Shown piece by piece: positions 32,732 to 42,307 of a stretch of 64,000 bases of DNA; position 1 is the stretch's first letter; the number at the start of each line of letters is the position of its first letter. A model generated the notes under the pieces. It searched no databases and was not told where the DNA came from. It was given only the letters and a program-made list of their open reading frames with translations. The position numbers and the translations under genes are program-made. Source of the stretch: Hydrogenophaga sp. BPS33 (lineage in GTDB: Bacteria; Pseudomonadota; Gammaproteobacteria; Burkholderiales; Burkholderiaceae_C). Location of the stretch: contig NZ_CP044549.1 of the NCBI RefSeq assembly GCF_009859475.1, positions 6,005,501-6,069,500 of the forward strand. Reading direction: 5' to 3'.

Positions 32732-33448
32732 TCACCTCTTCCCGCGCGCGCGCACCACGTAGTCGTGGGTCTGGGTGTTGACGGTAGAGATACGGAACTC
32801 GGCGACCTGCCCATCCACCGTGTGCGCCACGCGTTCGATGTGCAGCACCGCATCGCCTTCGGCCAGGCCGAGGTGCTGCGCGCTCTGCGCGTCCGCGGGT
32901 TCGATGCGCACGCGCTCGTCGGCGTCGACGATGGTGATGCCGAAGTCGGTCTGGTACAGCTCGTAGATCGTGCCCTTGCGCTGCTCGAACTGCGCTTGCG
33001 TGAGACCGCCGTAGAGCTGCGCGGAGATCACGATGCGGTCGAAGATCACCGGCTGGCCTTGCAGGGTCAGCACGTTCTCGATGCGGAACACCGAAGGCGT
33101 GCCCGAGAGGCCCAGTTGCCGCGCCTCGGCCGGCGTGGCGCGGCCCTTGGCGAAGTTCTGCATGCTCAGTTGCGGAAACTCGCGCAAGCCGTCGCGCCCT
33201 TCGATGCGGAAGAACTGGAACATGAAGCGGTCGCGATCCTGCAGTCCGACGAAGGTGCCACGCCCTTGCTGGCGCACGAGGATGTGGTCGGCCACCAGCT
33301 CGTCCACCGCGCGGCGCAGCGTGCCGATGGACACGTTGAAGCGGCGCGCCAGATCGGTCTCGTTGGGCAGTGCGGCACCGGGCGCCACGACGCCGTTGGC
33401 GATGTCGGCGATCAGCTGGCGCTTGATCTCACGGTAGAGCGAAGTCAC
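32732..33448 (-). CDS. GntR-family regulator (HutC subfamily)
   Basis: A 238-residue regulator. The N-terminal winged helix (residues ~3-67: LYREIKRQLIADIANGVVAPG, LPNETDLARRFNVSIGTLRRAVDEL, GRGTFV) is followed by a UTRA ligand-binding domain (~85-230) with VFRIENVLTLQGQPVIFDRIVIS and AEGDAVLHIERVAHTVDGQ. The start is a GTG at 33448 without a visible Shine-Dalgarno box, so it may be leaderless or start differently. It is transcribed towards the catabolic operon it probably represses, with the pathway intermediate as likely inducer. Confidence 0.88.
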   Translation of the reverse strand: MTSLYREIKRQLIADIANGVVAPGAALPNETDLARRFNVSIGTLRRAVDELVADHILVRQQGRGTFVGLQDRDRFMFQFFRIEGRDGLREFPQLSMQNFAKGRATPAEARQLGLSGTPSVFRIENVLTLQGQPVIFDRIVISAQLYGGLTQAQFEQRKGTIYELYQTDFGITIVDADERVRIEPADAQSAQHLGLAEGDAVLHIERVAHTVDGQVAEFRISTVNTQTHDYVVRARGKR

Positions 33449-33552
33449 GGCAGGAAGGAGGGGAGGGAACAACGCGCGCGGACGGCACGGACGCGCCGGA
33501 TTGTGGCACGCGCTTGCGCGCGGCGCCCTCCCAGCCGGCATACACTGCCCCG

Positions 33553-33783
33553 ATGTCTTCGCCCCGCAAGTCCCTGTTGCCCGACCCCGGCCGCTGCCCT
33601 CTCTGCGGTGGCGACAACCGCTGTGCGATGGAGATCGAGCGTGAGACCGGCGAGAAGCAGCCACCGTGCTGGTGCATGGGCGCAAGCTTCACGCCCGCGT
33701 TGTTCGCGCGCATTCCCGATGAGGCACGCGGGCAGGCCTGCATCTGCGCGGCCTGCGTGGGCAAGGCCGCCGCGCAAACCTAG
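33553..33783 (+). CDS. Cysteine-rich CWC-family small protein
   Basis: A 76-residue protein with nine cysteines arranged CPLC-x5-C, CWC and CICAAC, matching the CWC motif of small cysteine-rich proteins seen in beta- and gammaproteobacteria. It probably binds zinc. Function is unknown. Its TAG stop overlaps the stop of the convergent AI-2E-family gene on the palindrome CTAG. Confidence 0.8.
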   Translation: MSSPRKSLLPDPGRCPLCGGDNRCAMEIERETGEKQPPCWCMGASFTPALFARIPDEARGQACICAACVGKAAAQT

Positions 33784-34898
33784 ACCGGTGGCGGCTCGCG
33801 TGGCCGCTCTACCGCTTCGGGCGGCAGCACCAGCGTGGGCTCGGGCTGCTGCTTCATGCTGAGCACCCACTCGCGCCAGATCGCCACCAACAGCGCCATC
33901 AGCACCGGGCCGACGAAAAGGCCGACGATGCCCATGGTTTTCACACCGCCCACCAGCCCAAAGAACGTGGGCAGGAACGGCAGCTTCACCGGCCCGCCCA
34001 CCAGGCGCGGGCGCAGGGTCTTGTCGACGATGAAGAGTTCGATCGAGCCCCAGGCGAAGAGCCCCAGGCCCGCCCACAGATGTCCGGAGCCCACGAGGTA
34101 CAGCGACACCAGCGTGAACGACAGCGGCGCACCGCCGGGAATGAGCGCCATGAAGCCGGTGATCACCCCCAGCAGCACCGGCGAGGGCACGCCCGCGATC
34201 CAGTACGCCACGCCCAGCACCACGCCCTCACCCAGCGCGATCAGCCCCAGGCCGGTGACGGTGGCGCTCACCGTGGCCGGCACCACGCGCGAGAAGCGCT
34301 GCCACTGCAAGGGCAGCAGGCGCTCACCGATGGTGTCGAGCTGGTCGGCGATGCGCGCACCGTCCTTGTAGACGAAGAACAGCGTGATGAGCATGAAGAG
34401 CACGGTGAGCGCGAGGTTGAACACGTCGCCCGTGGCGCTGAGCACCCAGCGGTAGATGTTGCCGATGTGCTGGCCACTGAGGATCTGGACCCAGTCGCCC
34501 AGCGCATGCGGCTCGCCCAGGTGCTCGCGCCAATACGTGGCCAGCGTGTCGCCCACCAGGGGCAGGGCTTCGATCCAGCGCGGCGGGGGCGCGCCGTGGC
34601 GGTTGACCTCGAGCAGCCAGTTCACCAGCGCACTGGCCTCCTGCAGCGCGTAGTGCAAGGCCAGGGTAAGCGGCACGATGAGCACCACGATCACGATCAC
34701 CAGCGCCAGGCTGGCCGCCAGGGTGGTGTTGCCGCCGCAGGCGCGCACGCCACGGCGGTACAAGGGCCAGCTGGCAAACCCGATGATGAGCGCGGCCAGC
34801 ACCGGCACCAGAAAACCACGCAAGAAGTAGAGGCCTGTGGCAACGATCAGCAGCAACAGGCCGCGAACGATCAGGGAGGCGTGCGGAACAGGAGGCAT
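33780..34898 (-). CDS. AI-2E family transporter (YdiK/PerM-like)
   Basis: A 372-residue inner-membrane protein with about eight helices: two N-terminal pairs, a soluble insert (~105-150) and a C-terminal group. LTVLFMLITLFFVYKDG, GEGVVLGVAYWIAGVPSPVLLGVITGFMALIPGGAPL and FFGLVGGVKTMGIVGLFVGPVLMALL are typical. Family members export autoinducer-2, act as Na+/H+ antiporters or are uncharacterised; the role here is not decided. The ATG at 34898 gives normal length; the longer upstream frame is not credible. Confidence 0.9.
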   Translation of the reverse strand: MPPVPHASLIVRGLLLLIVATGLYFLRGFLVPVLAALIIGFASWPLYRRGVRACGGNTTLAASLALVIVIVVLIVPLTLALHYALQEASALVNWLLEVNRHGAPPPRWIEALPLVGDTLATYWREHLGEPHALGDWVQILSGQHIGNIYRWVLSATGDVFNLALTVLFMLITLFFVYKDGARIADQLDTIGERLLPLQWQRFSRVVPATVSATVTGLGLIALGEGVVLGVAYWIAGVPSPVLLGVITGFMALIPGGAPLSFTLVSLYLVGSGHLWAGLGLFAWGSIELFIVDKTLRPRLVGGPVKLPFLPTFFGLVGGVKTMGIVGLFVGPVLMALLVAIWREWVLSMKQQPEPTLVLPPEAVERPREPPPV

Positions 34899-35019
34899 GG
34901 CGGAGAACAGACACGAAAGACACGAGCGGCGGACGCGGGCCAATATACCCGACCCCCCTTGGTGTGGCGTATGCTGCATGTCCACGGTGGCCGCGTTGCG
35001 GCGCCCCCAGCATCGCGAC

Positions 35020-36531
35020 ATGACCCTCCCCCCCGACAACGACCATTCCTTGCCCGCCCTGCAGGCGCGCCACGGCCCGCGTTACCGCTGGCTGCTGCTG
35101 TTCTCCGTCATGGTCGGCACCATGGCAGCCATCATGTCGTCGACCGTGATCAACGTGGCCATCCCGGACATGAGCCACCACTTCACGCTCGGCCAGGAGC
35201 GTGCGCAGTGGGTCACCTCGGGCTTCATGGCGGCCATGACGGTCTCGATGCTGACCACGCCCTGGCTGCTGGCGCGCTACGGCTACCGCCGCACCTACGA
35301 GGGCTGCATGGGGCTGTTGCTGGTGGGCGGTGTGGTGGGTGGCCTGGCCAACCATTTCCCGCTGGTGATGGCCGCGCGCGTGGCCGAAGGTCTTGCCGCA
35401 GGCGTGGTGCAGCCGATCCCGGCCATCATCATCCTGCGCGCGTTCCAGCCCCACGAGCAGGGGCGCGCCAGCGGCATCTTCGGCATGGGCGTGGTGCTGG
35501 CGCCGGCGCTGGGGCCCAGCCTCGGCGGCCTGCTGGTCGATGCGTTCGGTTGGCGCTCGATCTTCTTCATGGTCGTGCCGTTCTGCCTCGCTTCGTTCTG
35601 GCTTGCGCGGCGCTTCGTGCCCACGACGGCCCCCGGCGGAAGTGCGGCAAACCCGCAGGGTGCCGGCCTGGACTGGTTCGGGCTGCTGCTGGCGGCGGTG
35701 GGTACCCTGTGCCTGCTCAACGGCCTGGTCGAGTTGCAAGGGGGCACCGCGCTGACCGCCACGCTGTTGTTGGGCAGCGCGGCCTTCATCGTGGTGGTCT
35801 TCATCGTCGTGCAACGCCGCACGCTGCGCGCGCGCCAACGCCAACCCGGGCAGGGCGTGGACCCGTTGTTGAACCTCATGCTGTTCAAGGACCCGCTGTT
35901 CGCCATGGGCAGCATCGTGGCCTTCATCTATGGCATTGCCCTGTTCGGCTCCACCTACCTGCTGCCGGTGTACATGCAAAGCGGATTGGGCCTCTCCGCC
36001 TCCCACGTGGGCACGATCCTGCTGCCCTCCGGGTTCGTGCTCGCCGGGGCGATCGCTGTCGTGGGCCGCCTGGCCGACCGACAACCCACACGCCGCCTGG
36101 TGTCCATCGGCCTGGTGCTGCTAAGTGCTTCGTTCGCGCTGATGGTCACCATCGACCCGAGCCGACCGGCACAGATCATTCCTTTGCTGGTGGTCTGGGC
36201 CATCCTGGGCCGCGTGGGGCTGGGCTTCATCCTGCCCTCGCTCAACATCGGCGCCATGCGCAGCCTGGACCGCGGGCTGATCCCGCAAGGCGCCAGCGCC
36301 ATCAACTTCGTGCGCATGCTGGGCGGTGCCGCTGGCGTGAGCCTGTGCGGCATCGTGCTGGAATGGCGCCTGGCGGTGCACGGCGCGCAACTCGCCACCA
36401 GCGCTGCGGGCACGCCCGAGCGCGTGGCGGCATTCGAAGAAACGTTTTTGATGCTCGCGGCCATCTGTGGACTGGCCCTGATCGCCGCGCTGAAACTGCG
36501 CGAACAGAAACCACCCGAAAAGGTGGCTTGA
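35020..36531 (+). CDS. DHA2-family MFS multidrug exporter (EmrB/QacA type)
   Basis: A 503-residue transporter with about 14 hydrophobic helices. It has the STVINVAIPDMSHHF helix-1 end, QWVTSGFMAAMTVSMLTTPWLLARYGYRR (motif A region), and the motif C-like GVVLAPALGPSLGGLLVDAFGWRSIFF, all characteristic of EmrB/QacA. No membrane-fusion (EmrA) or outer-membrane partner gene is adjacent. The ATG at 35020 overlaps nothing. The gene lies 17 bases before the amidotransferase gene, which may be co-transcribed. Confidence 0.9.
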   Translation: MTLPPDNDHSLPALQARHGPRYRWLLLFSVMVGTMAAIMSSTVINVAIPDMSHHFTLGQERAQWVTSGFMAAMTVSMLTTPWLLARYGYRRTYEGCMGLLLVGGVVGGLANHFPLVMAARVAEGLAAGVVQPIPAIIILRAFQPHEQGRASGIFGMGVVLAPALGPSLGGLLVDAFGWRSIFFMVVPFCLASFWLARRFVPTTAPGGSAANPQGAGLDWFGLLLAAVGTLCLLNGLVELQGGTALTATLLLGSAAFIVVVFIVVQRRTLRARQRQPGQGVDPLLNLMLFKDPLFAMGSIVAFIYGIALFGSTYLLPVYMQSGLGLSASHVGTILLPSGFVLAGAIAVVGRLADRQPTRRLVSIGLVLLSASFALMVTIDPSRPAQIIPLLVVWAILGRVGLGFILPSLNIGAMRSLDRGLIPQGASAINFVRMLGGAAGVSLCGIVLEWRLAVHGAQLATSAAGTPERVAAFEETFLMLAAICGLALIAALKLREQKPPEKVA

Positions 36532-36548
36532 ACACCGAACCCCACCCC

Positions 36549-37313
36549 ATGTGCCAACTGCTCGGACTCAACTGCGCCACCCCCACGGACGCCAACTTCA
36601 GCTTCACCGGCTTCTGCCAGCGCGGCGGCAAGACCGACCACCACGCCGACGGATGGGGCATCGCCTTCTTCGAAGGCAAGGGCCTGCGCCTGTTCATCGA
36701 CCACCAGAGCGCGTCGGACTCGCCCATGGCGGCCTTCCTGCAGCAGTACCCGCTCAAGAGCCGCAACATCATCGCCCACGTGCGCAAGGCCACGGTGGGG
36801 GCGGTGGCGTTGGAAAACGCGCACCCCTTCGTGCGCGAACTCTGGGGCCGCCAATGGGTGTTCGCGCACAACGGCGACCTCAAAGACTACGCGCCGCGCC
36901 TGCACAGCCACTTCCGCCCCGTGGGCACCACCGACAGCGAGCAGGCCTTCTGCTGGATCATGCAGGAGCTGGCCAAGTCGCATGCGGGCCTGCCCGACGT
37001 GCAGGAGCTCACCCTCACCTTGCGCGAACTGGTGCCCCAGGTGCGCCGCTTCGGCACCTTCAACTTCCTGCTCTCCAACGGCGAGGCGCTGTGGGCGCAC
37101 TGCAGCACCAAGCTGCACTGGCTGGTGCGCCAGCATCCCTTTGCGCAGGCGACCTTGATGGACCAGGACTGGACCGTGAACTTCGAGGAGCTCAACCACC
37201 CCGGCGACCGCGCGGCGGTGGTGGTAACCACGCCCTTGACCAGCAACGAGCAGTGGACCGCCTTCGAGCCCAACGAGCTCAAGGTGTTTGTGGACGGCCT
37301 GCCCTTGCCGTGA
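36549..37313 (+). CDS. Class II glutamine amidotransferase (YafJ type)
   Basis: A 254-residue Ntn hydrolase. The catalytic Cys2 follows the initiator Met (MCQLLGLN), as required after Met removal. HHADGWGIAF, IAHVRKATVG, NAHPFVRELWGRQWVFAHNGDL and TDSEQAFCWIM are the family's glutaminase and loop motifs. It likely releases ammonia from glutamine or a gamma-glutamyl compound in the cytoplasm; YafJ-type substrates are not settled. It follows the DHA2 exporter by 17 bases. Confidence 0.93.
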   Translation: MCQLLGLNCATPTDANFSFTGFCQRGGKTDHHADGWGIAFFEGKGLRLFIDHQSASDSPMAAFLQQYPLKSRNIIAHVRKATVGAVALENAHPFVRELWGRQWVFAHNGDLKDYAPRLHSHFRPVGTTDSEQAFCWIMQELAKSHAGLPDVQELTLTLRELVPQVRRFGTFNFLLSNGEALWAHCSTKLHWLVRQHPFAQATLMDQDWTVNFEELNHPGDRAAVVVTTPLTSNEQWTAFEPNELKVFVDGLPLP

Positions 37314-37377
37314 TTACCCCGATGGCCCGAGCCCCCCTCAAGGGCTAGGATTCTTGCTTCATTTTCAGGAGACGAAC

Positions 37378-38403
37378 ATGCAAAGACGACACCTCATGGC
37401 CGGTGGCCTGGCCGCAGCGGTACTGCCCGCGGCCAGCTTCGCGCAGACGATGGAAAAGCCCAAGCTCACCATCGCCGTGGGCGGCAAGAACCTGCTGTAC
37501 TACCTGCCGCTGACCATCGCCGAGCAGCTGGGCTACTTCAAGGCCGAGGGCCTGGACGTGACCATCGTCGACTTCGCGGGTGGCTCGCGCGCACTGGCCG
37601 CCGTGGTGGGCGGCAGCGCCGACGTGGTCTCGGGCGCGTTCGAACACACTGTCAACATGCAGTTCAAGGGCCAGCCCATGCGCGCCTTCGCCCTGCAGGG
37701 CCTGGCGCCGCAGATCGTGCTGGGCGTGAACCCCAAGACGATGCCGAACTACAAGACCATCACCGATCTCAAGGGCAAGAAGATCGGCGTGAGCGCGCCG
37801 GGCAGTTCGACCAACGTGATGGTCAATTTCGTGCTCGCCAAGGCCGGCCTGAAGCCGAGCGACGTGAGCATCATCGGCGTGGGCGCGGGCAACGGTGCGG
37901 TGGCGGCCATGCGCTCGGGTCAGATCGACGCCATCAGCAACCTCGACCCGGTCATCACGCTGCTGCAGCGCTCGGGCGACCTGAAGATCATCTCCGACAC
38001 GCGGGTCGTGGCCGAGTCCGAGAAGGTGTTCGGCGGCCCCATGCCCGCGGCCTGCCTGTACGCGCCGCAGCCCTTCATCGACAAGAACCCCAACACCACG
38101 CAGGCACTGGCCAATGCCATCGTGCGCGCAGACAAATGGATCCAGGCGGCTGGCCCGAACGACATCATCAAGACCGTGCCCGAGAGCTACCTGCTGGGCG
38201 ACCGGGCGGTCTACATCGACGCCTTCATGGCCGCCAAGGGCGCGCTGTCCAAGGACGGCAGCATTCCGCCCAAGGGCGCGGAAACTGCCTTCAAGGCGCT
38301 GGCCAGCGTGGACGCCGATCTGGCCAAGGCCAAGCTGGACCTGAACGCGGTCTACACCAACGCGTTTGTACTCAAGGCGAATGCCAAGTACCCCAAGGGT
38401 TGA
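37378..38403 (+). CDS. ABC importer solute-binding protein (NMT1/SsuA-like)
   Basis: A 341-residue periplasmic binding protein with a twin-arginine-like N-terminus (MQRRHLMAGGLAAAVLPAASFAQ). The NMT1/SsuA fold motifs are LLYYLPLTIAEQLGYFKAEGLDVTIVDFAGGSRALAAVVGGSADVV and LKGKKIGVSAPGSSTNVMV. Relatives bind sulfonates, nitrate, bicarbonate or thiamine precursors. CAGGAGA precedes the ATG at 37378. It is the first gene of a complete three-gene ABC importer (binding protein, ATPase, permease). Confidence 0.92.
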   Translation: MQRRHLMAGGLAAAVLPAASFAQTMEKPKLTIAVGGKNLLYYLPLTIAEQLGYFKAEGLDVTIVDFAGGSRALAAVVGGSADVVSGAFEHTVNMQFKGQPMRAFALQGLAPQIVLGVNPKTMPNYKTITDLKGKKIGVSAPGSSTNVMVNFVLAKAGLKPSDVSIIGVGAGNGAVAAMRSGQIDAISNLDPVITLLQRSGDLKIISDTRVVAESEKVFGGPMPAACLYAPQPFIDKNPNTTQALANAIVRADKWIQAAGPNDIIKTVPESYLLGDRAVYIDAFMAAKGALSKDGSIPPKGAETAFKALASVDADLAKAKLDLNAVYTNAFVLKANAKYPKG

Positions 38404-38404
38404 T

Positions 38405-39217
38405 GTGACGGGTCCGGCGATCGATCTGCAGGGCGTCTCCTGCACCTTCATCAGCAAGGACGACCCCGGCCAGCGCTACACCGCCGTGCGCGATGTGGAC
38501 CTGACCGTGGGTGCGGGCGAGTTCGTGAGCGTGGTTGGCCCGACCGGCTGCGGCAAGAGCACCTTGCTCAATGTCGCGGCCGGCCTGCTGGCGCCCAGCA
38601 CGGGCACGGTGAAGGTGTTCGGCCAGGCGCTGGAGGGCATCAACACGCGCGCGGGCTATATGTTCCAGACCGAGAGCCTCATGCCTTGGCGCACCGCACT
38701 GGGCAACGTCATGGCCGGCCTGTCGTTCCGTGGCGTGCCCGACGCCGAAGCGCGCGCACAGGCCGAAGACTGGCTGCGCCGCGTGGGCCTGGGCGGCTTT
38801 GGCGACCGCTACCCGCACCAGATGAGCGGCGGCATGCGCAAGCGCGCCAGCCTGGCGCAGACCCTGGTGCTCGACCCCGACATCATCCTGATGGACGAAC
38901 CCTTCTCCGCGCTCGACATCCAGACGCGCCAGCTGATGGAGAACGAGGTGCTCGACCTCTGGGCGGCAAAAAAGAAAGCCGTCTTGTTCATCACGCACGA
39001 CCTGGACGAGGCCATCGCCATGAGCGACCGCGTGGTGATCCTGAGCGCGGGCCCGGCGAGCCACCCGATCGGCGAGTTCGCCATCGACATTGCGCGCCCG
39101 CGCGACGTGGCCGAGATCAAGTCCACGCAGCGCTTCGTCGAACTGCACGCCGCCATCTGGGGCGTGATGCGCGAGGAAGTGCTCAAGGGCTATCAACAAC
39201 AACTCAAGGTGGCCTGA
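38405..39217 (+). CDS. ABC importer ATP-binding protein (SsuB/TauB-like)
   Basis: A 270-residue ATPase with Walker [11 protein letters not shown]-loop [11 protein letters not shown], signature MSGGMRKR, Walker [13 protein letters not shown] and switch histidine ITHDLDEA. It powers the importer with the permease encoded next. I prefer the GTG at 38405, one base after the binding-protein stop, with AAGGG upstream. An in-frame ATG at 38381 inside the previous gene would add eight residues. Confidence 0.93.
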   Translation: MTGPAIDLQGVSCTFISKDDPGQRYTAVRDVDLTVGAGEFVSVVGPTGCGKSTLLNVAAGLLAPSTGTVKVFGQALEGINTRAGYMFQTESLMPWRTALGNVMAGLSFRGVPDAEARAQAEDWLRRVGLGGFGDRYPHQMSGGMRKRASLAQTLVLDPDIILMDEPFSALDIQTRQLMENEVLDLWAAKKKAVLFITHDLDEAIAMSDRVVILSAGPASHPIGEFAIDIARPRDVAEIKSTQRFVELHAAIWGVMREEVLKGYQQQLKVA

Positions 39218-39224
39218 CGCAACC

Positions 39225-40052
39225 ATGTGGAAGCTGATCCAACCGCGGCCTGGAACGCTGCGCCTGTGGCAACTGGGCTTGCTGGTCGCGCTCATCGGGT
39301 TCTGGTACCTGATGACCACGCCCGGCCTCATACCGCCCTTCATGTTCGAGAACGACCGCCAGGCGGCGTTCTTCTTCGGTGAACCGCTGCGCGTGGCCGA
39401 GCGCATCTGGACCTGGTTCGTCACCGACGCCGATATCTACAAACACCTGGGTGTCACGCTCACCGAAACCGTGCTGGCGTTCGCCATCGGCGCCGTGGGC
39501 GGCCTGCTCGGCGGCCTGTGGCTGGCGCTCTCGCCCATGGCCTCGGCCATCCTGGAGCCGTACATCAAGGCCATGAACTCGATGCCACGCATCATCCTCG
39601 CGCCCATCTTCGCGGTGTGGTTCGGTCTGGGCATCGGCAGCAAGGTCGCGCTGGGCGTGACGCTGGTCTTCTTCATCGTGTTCTTCAACGTCTACCAGGG
39701 CGTGAAGGAGGTGAGCCCGGTCATTCTGGCCAACGCGCGCATGCTCGGCGCGAGCCAGAAGCAGTTGCTGCGCCACGTGTACCTGCCGAGTGCGACCAGC
39801 TGGGTGTTCAGCTCGCTGCACACCAGCGTGGGCCTGGCTTTCGTGGGCGCAGTGGTGGGCGAATACCTCGGCTCCAGCCAGGGGGTGGGCTACCTCATCC
39901 TGCAGGCCGAGGGCAGCTTTGACATCAACACGGTGATGGCCGGCATCGTCGTGCTCACCGCCTTCGCGCTGGCGCTGGACGCTGCGGTGGGCCGGATCGA
40001 GAAGCGGCTGATGAAGTGGCAGCCCAAGGTGGGAGAGACCGAGAAGCTGTGA
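39225..40052 (+). CDS. ABC importer permease (SsuC/TauC-like)
   Basis: A 275-residue membrane protein with about six helices. The EAA-type loop that docks the ATPase reads EVSPVILANARMLGASQKQLLRHVYLPSA. The helices LAFAIGAVGGLLGGLWLAL and MNSMPRIILAPIFAVWFGLGIGSKVALG are typical of BinT/SsuC permeases. It starts seven bases after the ATPase stop. With its neighbours it imports one ligand, most plausibly a sulfonate, nitrate-like anion or thiamine precursor. Confidence 0.93.
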   Translation: MWKLIQPRPGTLRLWQLGLLVALIGFWYLMTTPGLIPPFMFENDRQAAFFFGEPLRVAERIWTWFVTDADIYKHLGVTLTETVLAFAIGAVGGLLGGLWLALSPMASAILEPYIKAMNSMPRIILAPIFAVWFGLGIGSKVALGVTLVFFIVFFNVYQGVKEVSPVILANARMLGASQKQLLRHVYLPSATSWVFSSLHTSVGLAFVGAVVGEYLGSSQGVGYLILQAEGSFDINTVMAGIVVLTAFALALDAAVGRIEKRLMKWQPKVGETEKL

Positions 40053-40188
40053 GAGCGGGCCGCGGAGTCTGCTCTGCGCGCCGCAAGCGCCTTTCCCAGG
40101 CCCGTCGCCGTGTGCAGTGACGAACAGTCACGGCGCCACGAAAACGCCACGATGCGCCCATGAGCATCAACAGGACGAGGGACGCGCA

Positions 40189-40425
40189 ATGAATGCCTGG
40201 GACTTGGTGCAGTGGCCCGCCATGGTGGCCACGATGCTGGCCGCCTGGCTGGTGGCGTCGCGGCAACCCGCGCGGCGCCATGTGGGCTTCTGGGTGTTTC
40301 TATGGAGCAATGTGCTCTGGGTCGCCTGGGGTTGGCACGCGGCGGCTTATGCGCTCATCGCACTGCAGATCGGTCTGGCGGCGCTGAACATCCGGGGTGC
40401 CGTGAAGACGGAGGAAGCACCCTGA
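40189..40425 (+). CDS. Small membrane protein
   Basis: A 78-residue protein with three hydrophobic segments (~7-22, ~34-48, ~51-68), the middle ones rich in Trp (FWVFLWSNVLWVAWGW). The family is not recognised with confidence; it resembles small SemiSWEET-like or YgjV-like membrane proteins in size and Trp content. The ATG at 40189 has no strong ribosome binding site, although GAGGGACG lies nearby. It stands alone on the plus strand. Confidence 0.65.
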   Translation: MNAWDLVQWPAMVATMLAAWLVASRQPARRHVGFWVFLWSNVLWVAWGWHAAAYALIALQIGLAALNIRGAVKTEEAP

Positions 40426-40450
40426 CGACCACCCCCGCACGCGAATACCA

Positions 40451-40939
40451 TCAGGGCTGGTAGCAGGCGCCCGAAGCGTCGTGGTGTATCCCGATGAGGT
40501 CGCCACCCGAACCGCCAAAGACCCCACCACCGGTGAAGGTCAGGCAGCCCTCGCCCTTGTAGAGCACGAACATGCGGCGCGCGTCGTTGCCGAAGTAAAA
40601 CGGAATCCAGCGCTTGCCTGATTCGTAGGTGTGCAGGCGGTCGGGCGAGCGGCCCAGGGCGGTCTGCACTTCCTGCATGTCCATGCCGATCTTGAGCCCG
40701 GTGAACTTGCTGCCGGGCCGTGCCTTGCCCTTGATTTCGCCTTCGTACGAGCCATCGCGCGACTTGACGGTTTGCGAGTCGCTGCTGGCAGCGGGCGCAC
40801 TGGCTGCGGGTGCCGCTGCAGCCGGGGCAGGCGTCGCTGCGGGCTGGGAAGACGATCCACCGGTCAGGTTCTGCACGGTGCCGCATGCGCCCAGGAATGT
40901 AACGGCAGAGATCAAGGCAAGTTTGGGGAAAGACAGCAT
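40451..40939 (-). CDS. Lipoprotein with BamE/SmpA-like C-terminal domain
   Basis: A 162-residue protein. The signal ends in a lipobox (FLGAC, Cys ~18), so it should be lipidated. A low-complexity Ala/Pro/Ser linker (~28-50) leads to a small domain with the LKIGMDMQEVQTALGRSPDR pattern seen in BamE/SmpA-like folds and an aromatic C-terminus. Function is unknown; envelope location is likely. The start MLSFPK at 40939 gives a proper signal peptide; an ATG at 40981 would add 14 polar residues. Confidence 0.75.
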   Translation of the reverse strand: MLSFPKLALISAVTFLGACGTVQNLTGGSSSQPAATPAPAAAAPAASAPAASSDSQTVKSRDGSYEGEIKGKARPGSKFTGLKIGMDMQEVQTALGRSPDRLHTYESGKRWIPFYFGNDARRMFVLYKGEGCLTFTGGGVFGGSGGDLIGIHHDASGACYQP

Positions 40940-41048
40940 GGAGCTTTTGTTGGTGAGAAGGGTTGAGGACTTTGAGGCCATGAGCGGCCACGGCAACGGG
41001 GTTGACCCCCGCGCATTGTGGCGCGAACCACAAGCCTTGCCACTGCCG

Positions 41049-41345
41049 CTAACCCCGACCTGCGCGCCGCTCCTCGCGCAACATGAAGAGGTAGAGCCCT
41101 TCCACCTTCTCTCGCGCCCAGGGCGTTTTGCGCAAGAAGCGCAGGCTGGAGCCGATGCTCGGATCAATGTTGAAGCAGCGCACCGGGATGCGTTCACCCA
41201 GACCGTCCCACCCGTAGTAGTCCACCAGCGCGGTGAGAATGGCCTCCAGCGTGAGGCCGTGCAAGGGATTGCGCGGTTGTTCCCGGGGTGCGGCGGCCTC
41301 GGCTGGCGGGCCCGGCTTCGGGACGTCCGGCGTGTCGGCGGTCAT
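41049..41345 (-). CDS. VF530/DUF2132 family protein
   Basis: A 98-residue protein with the VF530 core: [21 protein letters not shown], followed by [38 protein letters not shown]. The family folds as a small DNA-binding-like helical domain of unknown role. The N-terminal ~25 residues are Pro/Ala-rich and variable. Its ATG overlaps the gshB stop (ATGA), so it is the coupled second gene after gshB. Confidence 0.92.
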   Translation of the reverse strand: MTADTPDVPKPGPPAEAAAPREQPRNPLHGLTLEAILTALVDYYGWDGLGERIPVRCFNIDPSIGSSLRFLRKTPWAREKVEGLYLFMLREERRAGRG

Positions 41346-42289
41346 GCCAGCGCCGCCTCCAGCGCGTCGACAAACATCGCGGGCACGTCGAAACCGGTCT
41401 GCTGCTGGATCTCCTGGAAGCAGGTGGGGCTGGTGACGTTGATCTCGGTCACCTTGTCGCCGATCATGTCCAGGCCCACAAGCAAGAGGCCGCGCGCGGC
41501 CAGCGCGGGCGCGATCGCCTCGGCCACCTGGCGGTCCACCTCGCTCAGCGGCTGCGCCACGCCCTTGCCACCGGCGGCCAGGTTGCCGCGCACCTCGCTG
41601 CCCTGCGGAATGCGCGCTAGCACGAAGGGTGCCACCTGGCCGCCGATGAGCAGCAGGCGCTTGTCGCCCTGCACGATCTCGGGCAGGTAGCGCTGCACCA
41701 TCACGCTGGTGGCGCCGCCCTGGTTGAGCGTTTCGATGATGGAGCCGAGGTTCATGCCGTCGGCACCCACGCGGAAGATGCCCATGCCGCCCATGCCGTC
41801 GAGCGGCTTGAGAATGATGTCCTTGTGCTCGGCGTGGAAAGCGCGGATGGCTTCGGGTCGGCGCGTCACCAGCGTGGGCGGTGCGAACTGCGCGAACTCC
41901 ATCAGCGCGAGTTTCTCGGGGTGGTCGCGCAGCGCGCGCGGGCTGTTGAATACGCGCGCGCCTTCGCGTTCGGCCTGTTCCAGCAAGTGCGTGGCGTAGA
42001 AGAACTCGCTGTCAAACGGCGGGTCCTTGCGCATCAGCACCGCATCGAAGCTGCGCAGCGCTTCGCGGCCTTCCTTCGTGACGGTGAACCACGCATCGGC
42101 ATCGCCGGTGAGCGTGACGTGGCGCACCTGCGCCGTCACGGGTTGGCCGCTCTGCCACTGCAGGTGCTCGGGCTCGCAGGCCGCCAGCGTGTGGCCGCGC
42201 TTTTGCAGCTCGCGCATCATCGAGAAAGTGGTGTCTTTGTAGATCTTGAAGGCTTCGAGCGGGTCGGCGACGACAAGGATTTTTTTCAT
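41342..42289 (-). CDS. gshB: Glutathione synthetase
   Basis: A 315-residue ATP-grasp enzyme that joins gamma-glutamylcysteine and glycine to form glutathione in the cytoplasm. Motifs are [18 protein letters not shown], the ATP-binding loop [28 protein letters not shown] and the C-terminal [22 protein letters not shown]. Length equals that of E. coli GshB. gshA, the first pathway gene, lies at 57745-59037, on the other side of the CDI locus. Confidence 0.97.
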   Translation of the reverse strand: MKKILVVADPLEAFKIYKDTTFSMMRELQKRGHTLAACEPEHLQWQSGQPVTAQVRHVTLTGDADAWFTVTKEGREALRSFDAVLMRKDPPFDSEFFYATHLLEQAEREGARVFNSPRALRDHPEKLALMEFAQFAPPTLVTRRPEAIRAFHAEHKDIILKPLDGMGGMGIFRVGADGMNLGSIIETLNQGGATSVMVQRYLPEIVQGDKRLLLIGGQVAPFVLARIPQGSEVRGNLAAGGKGVAQPLSEVDRQVAEAIAPALAARGLLLVGLDMIGDKVTEINVTSPTCFQEIQQQTGFDVPAMFVDALEAALA

Positions 42290-42307
42290 GGCATTCGGGT
42301 GGGTCGA

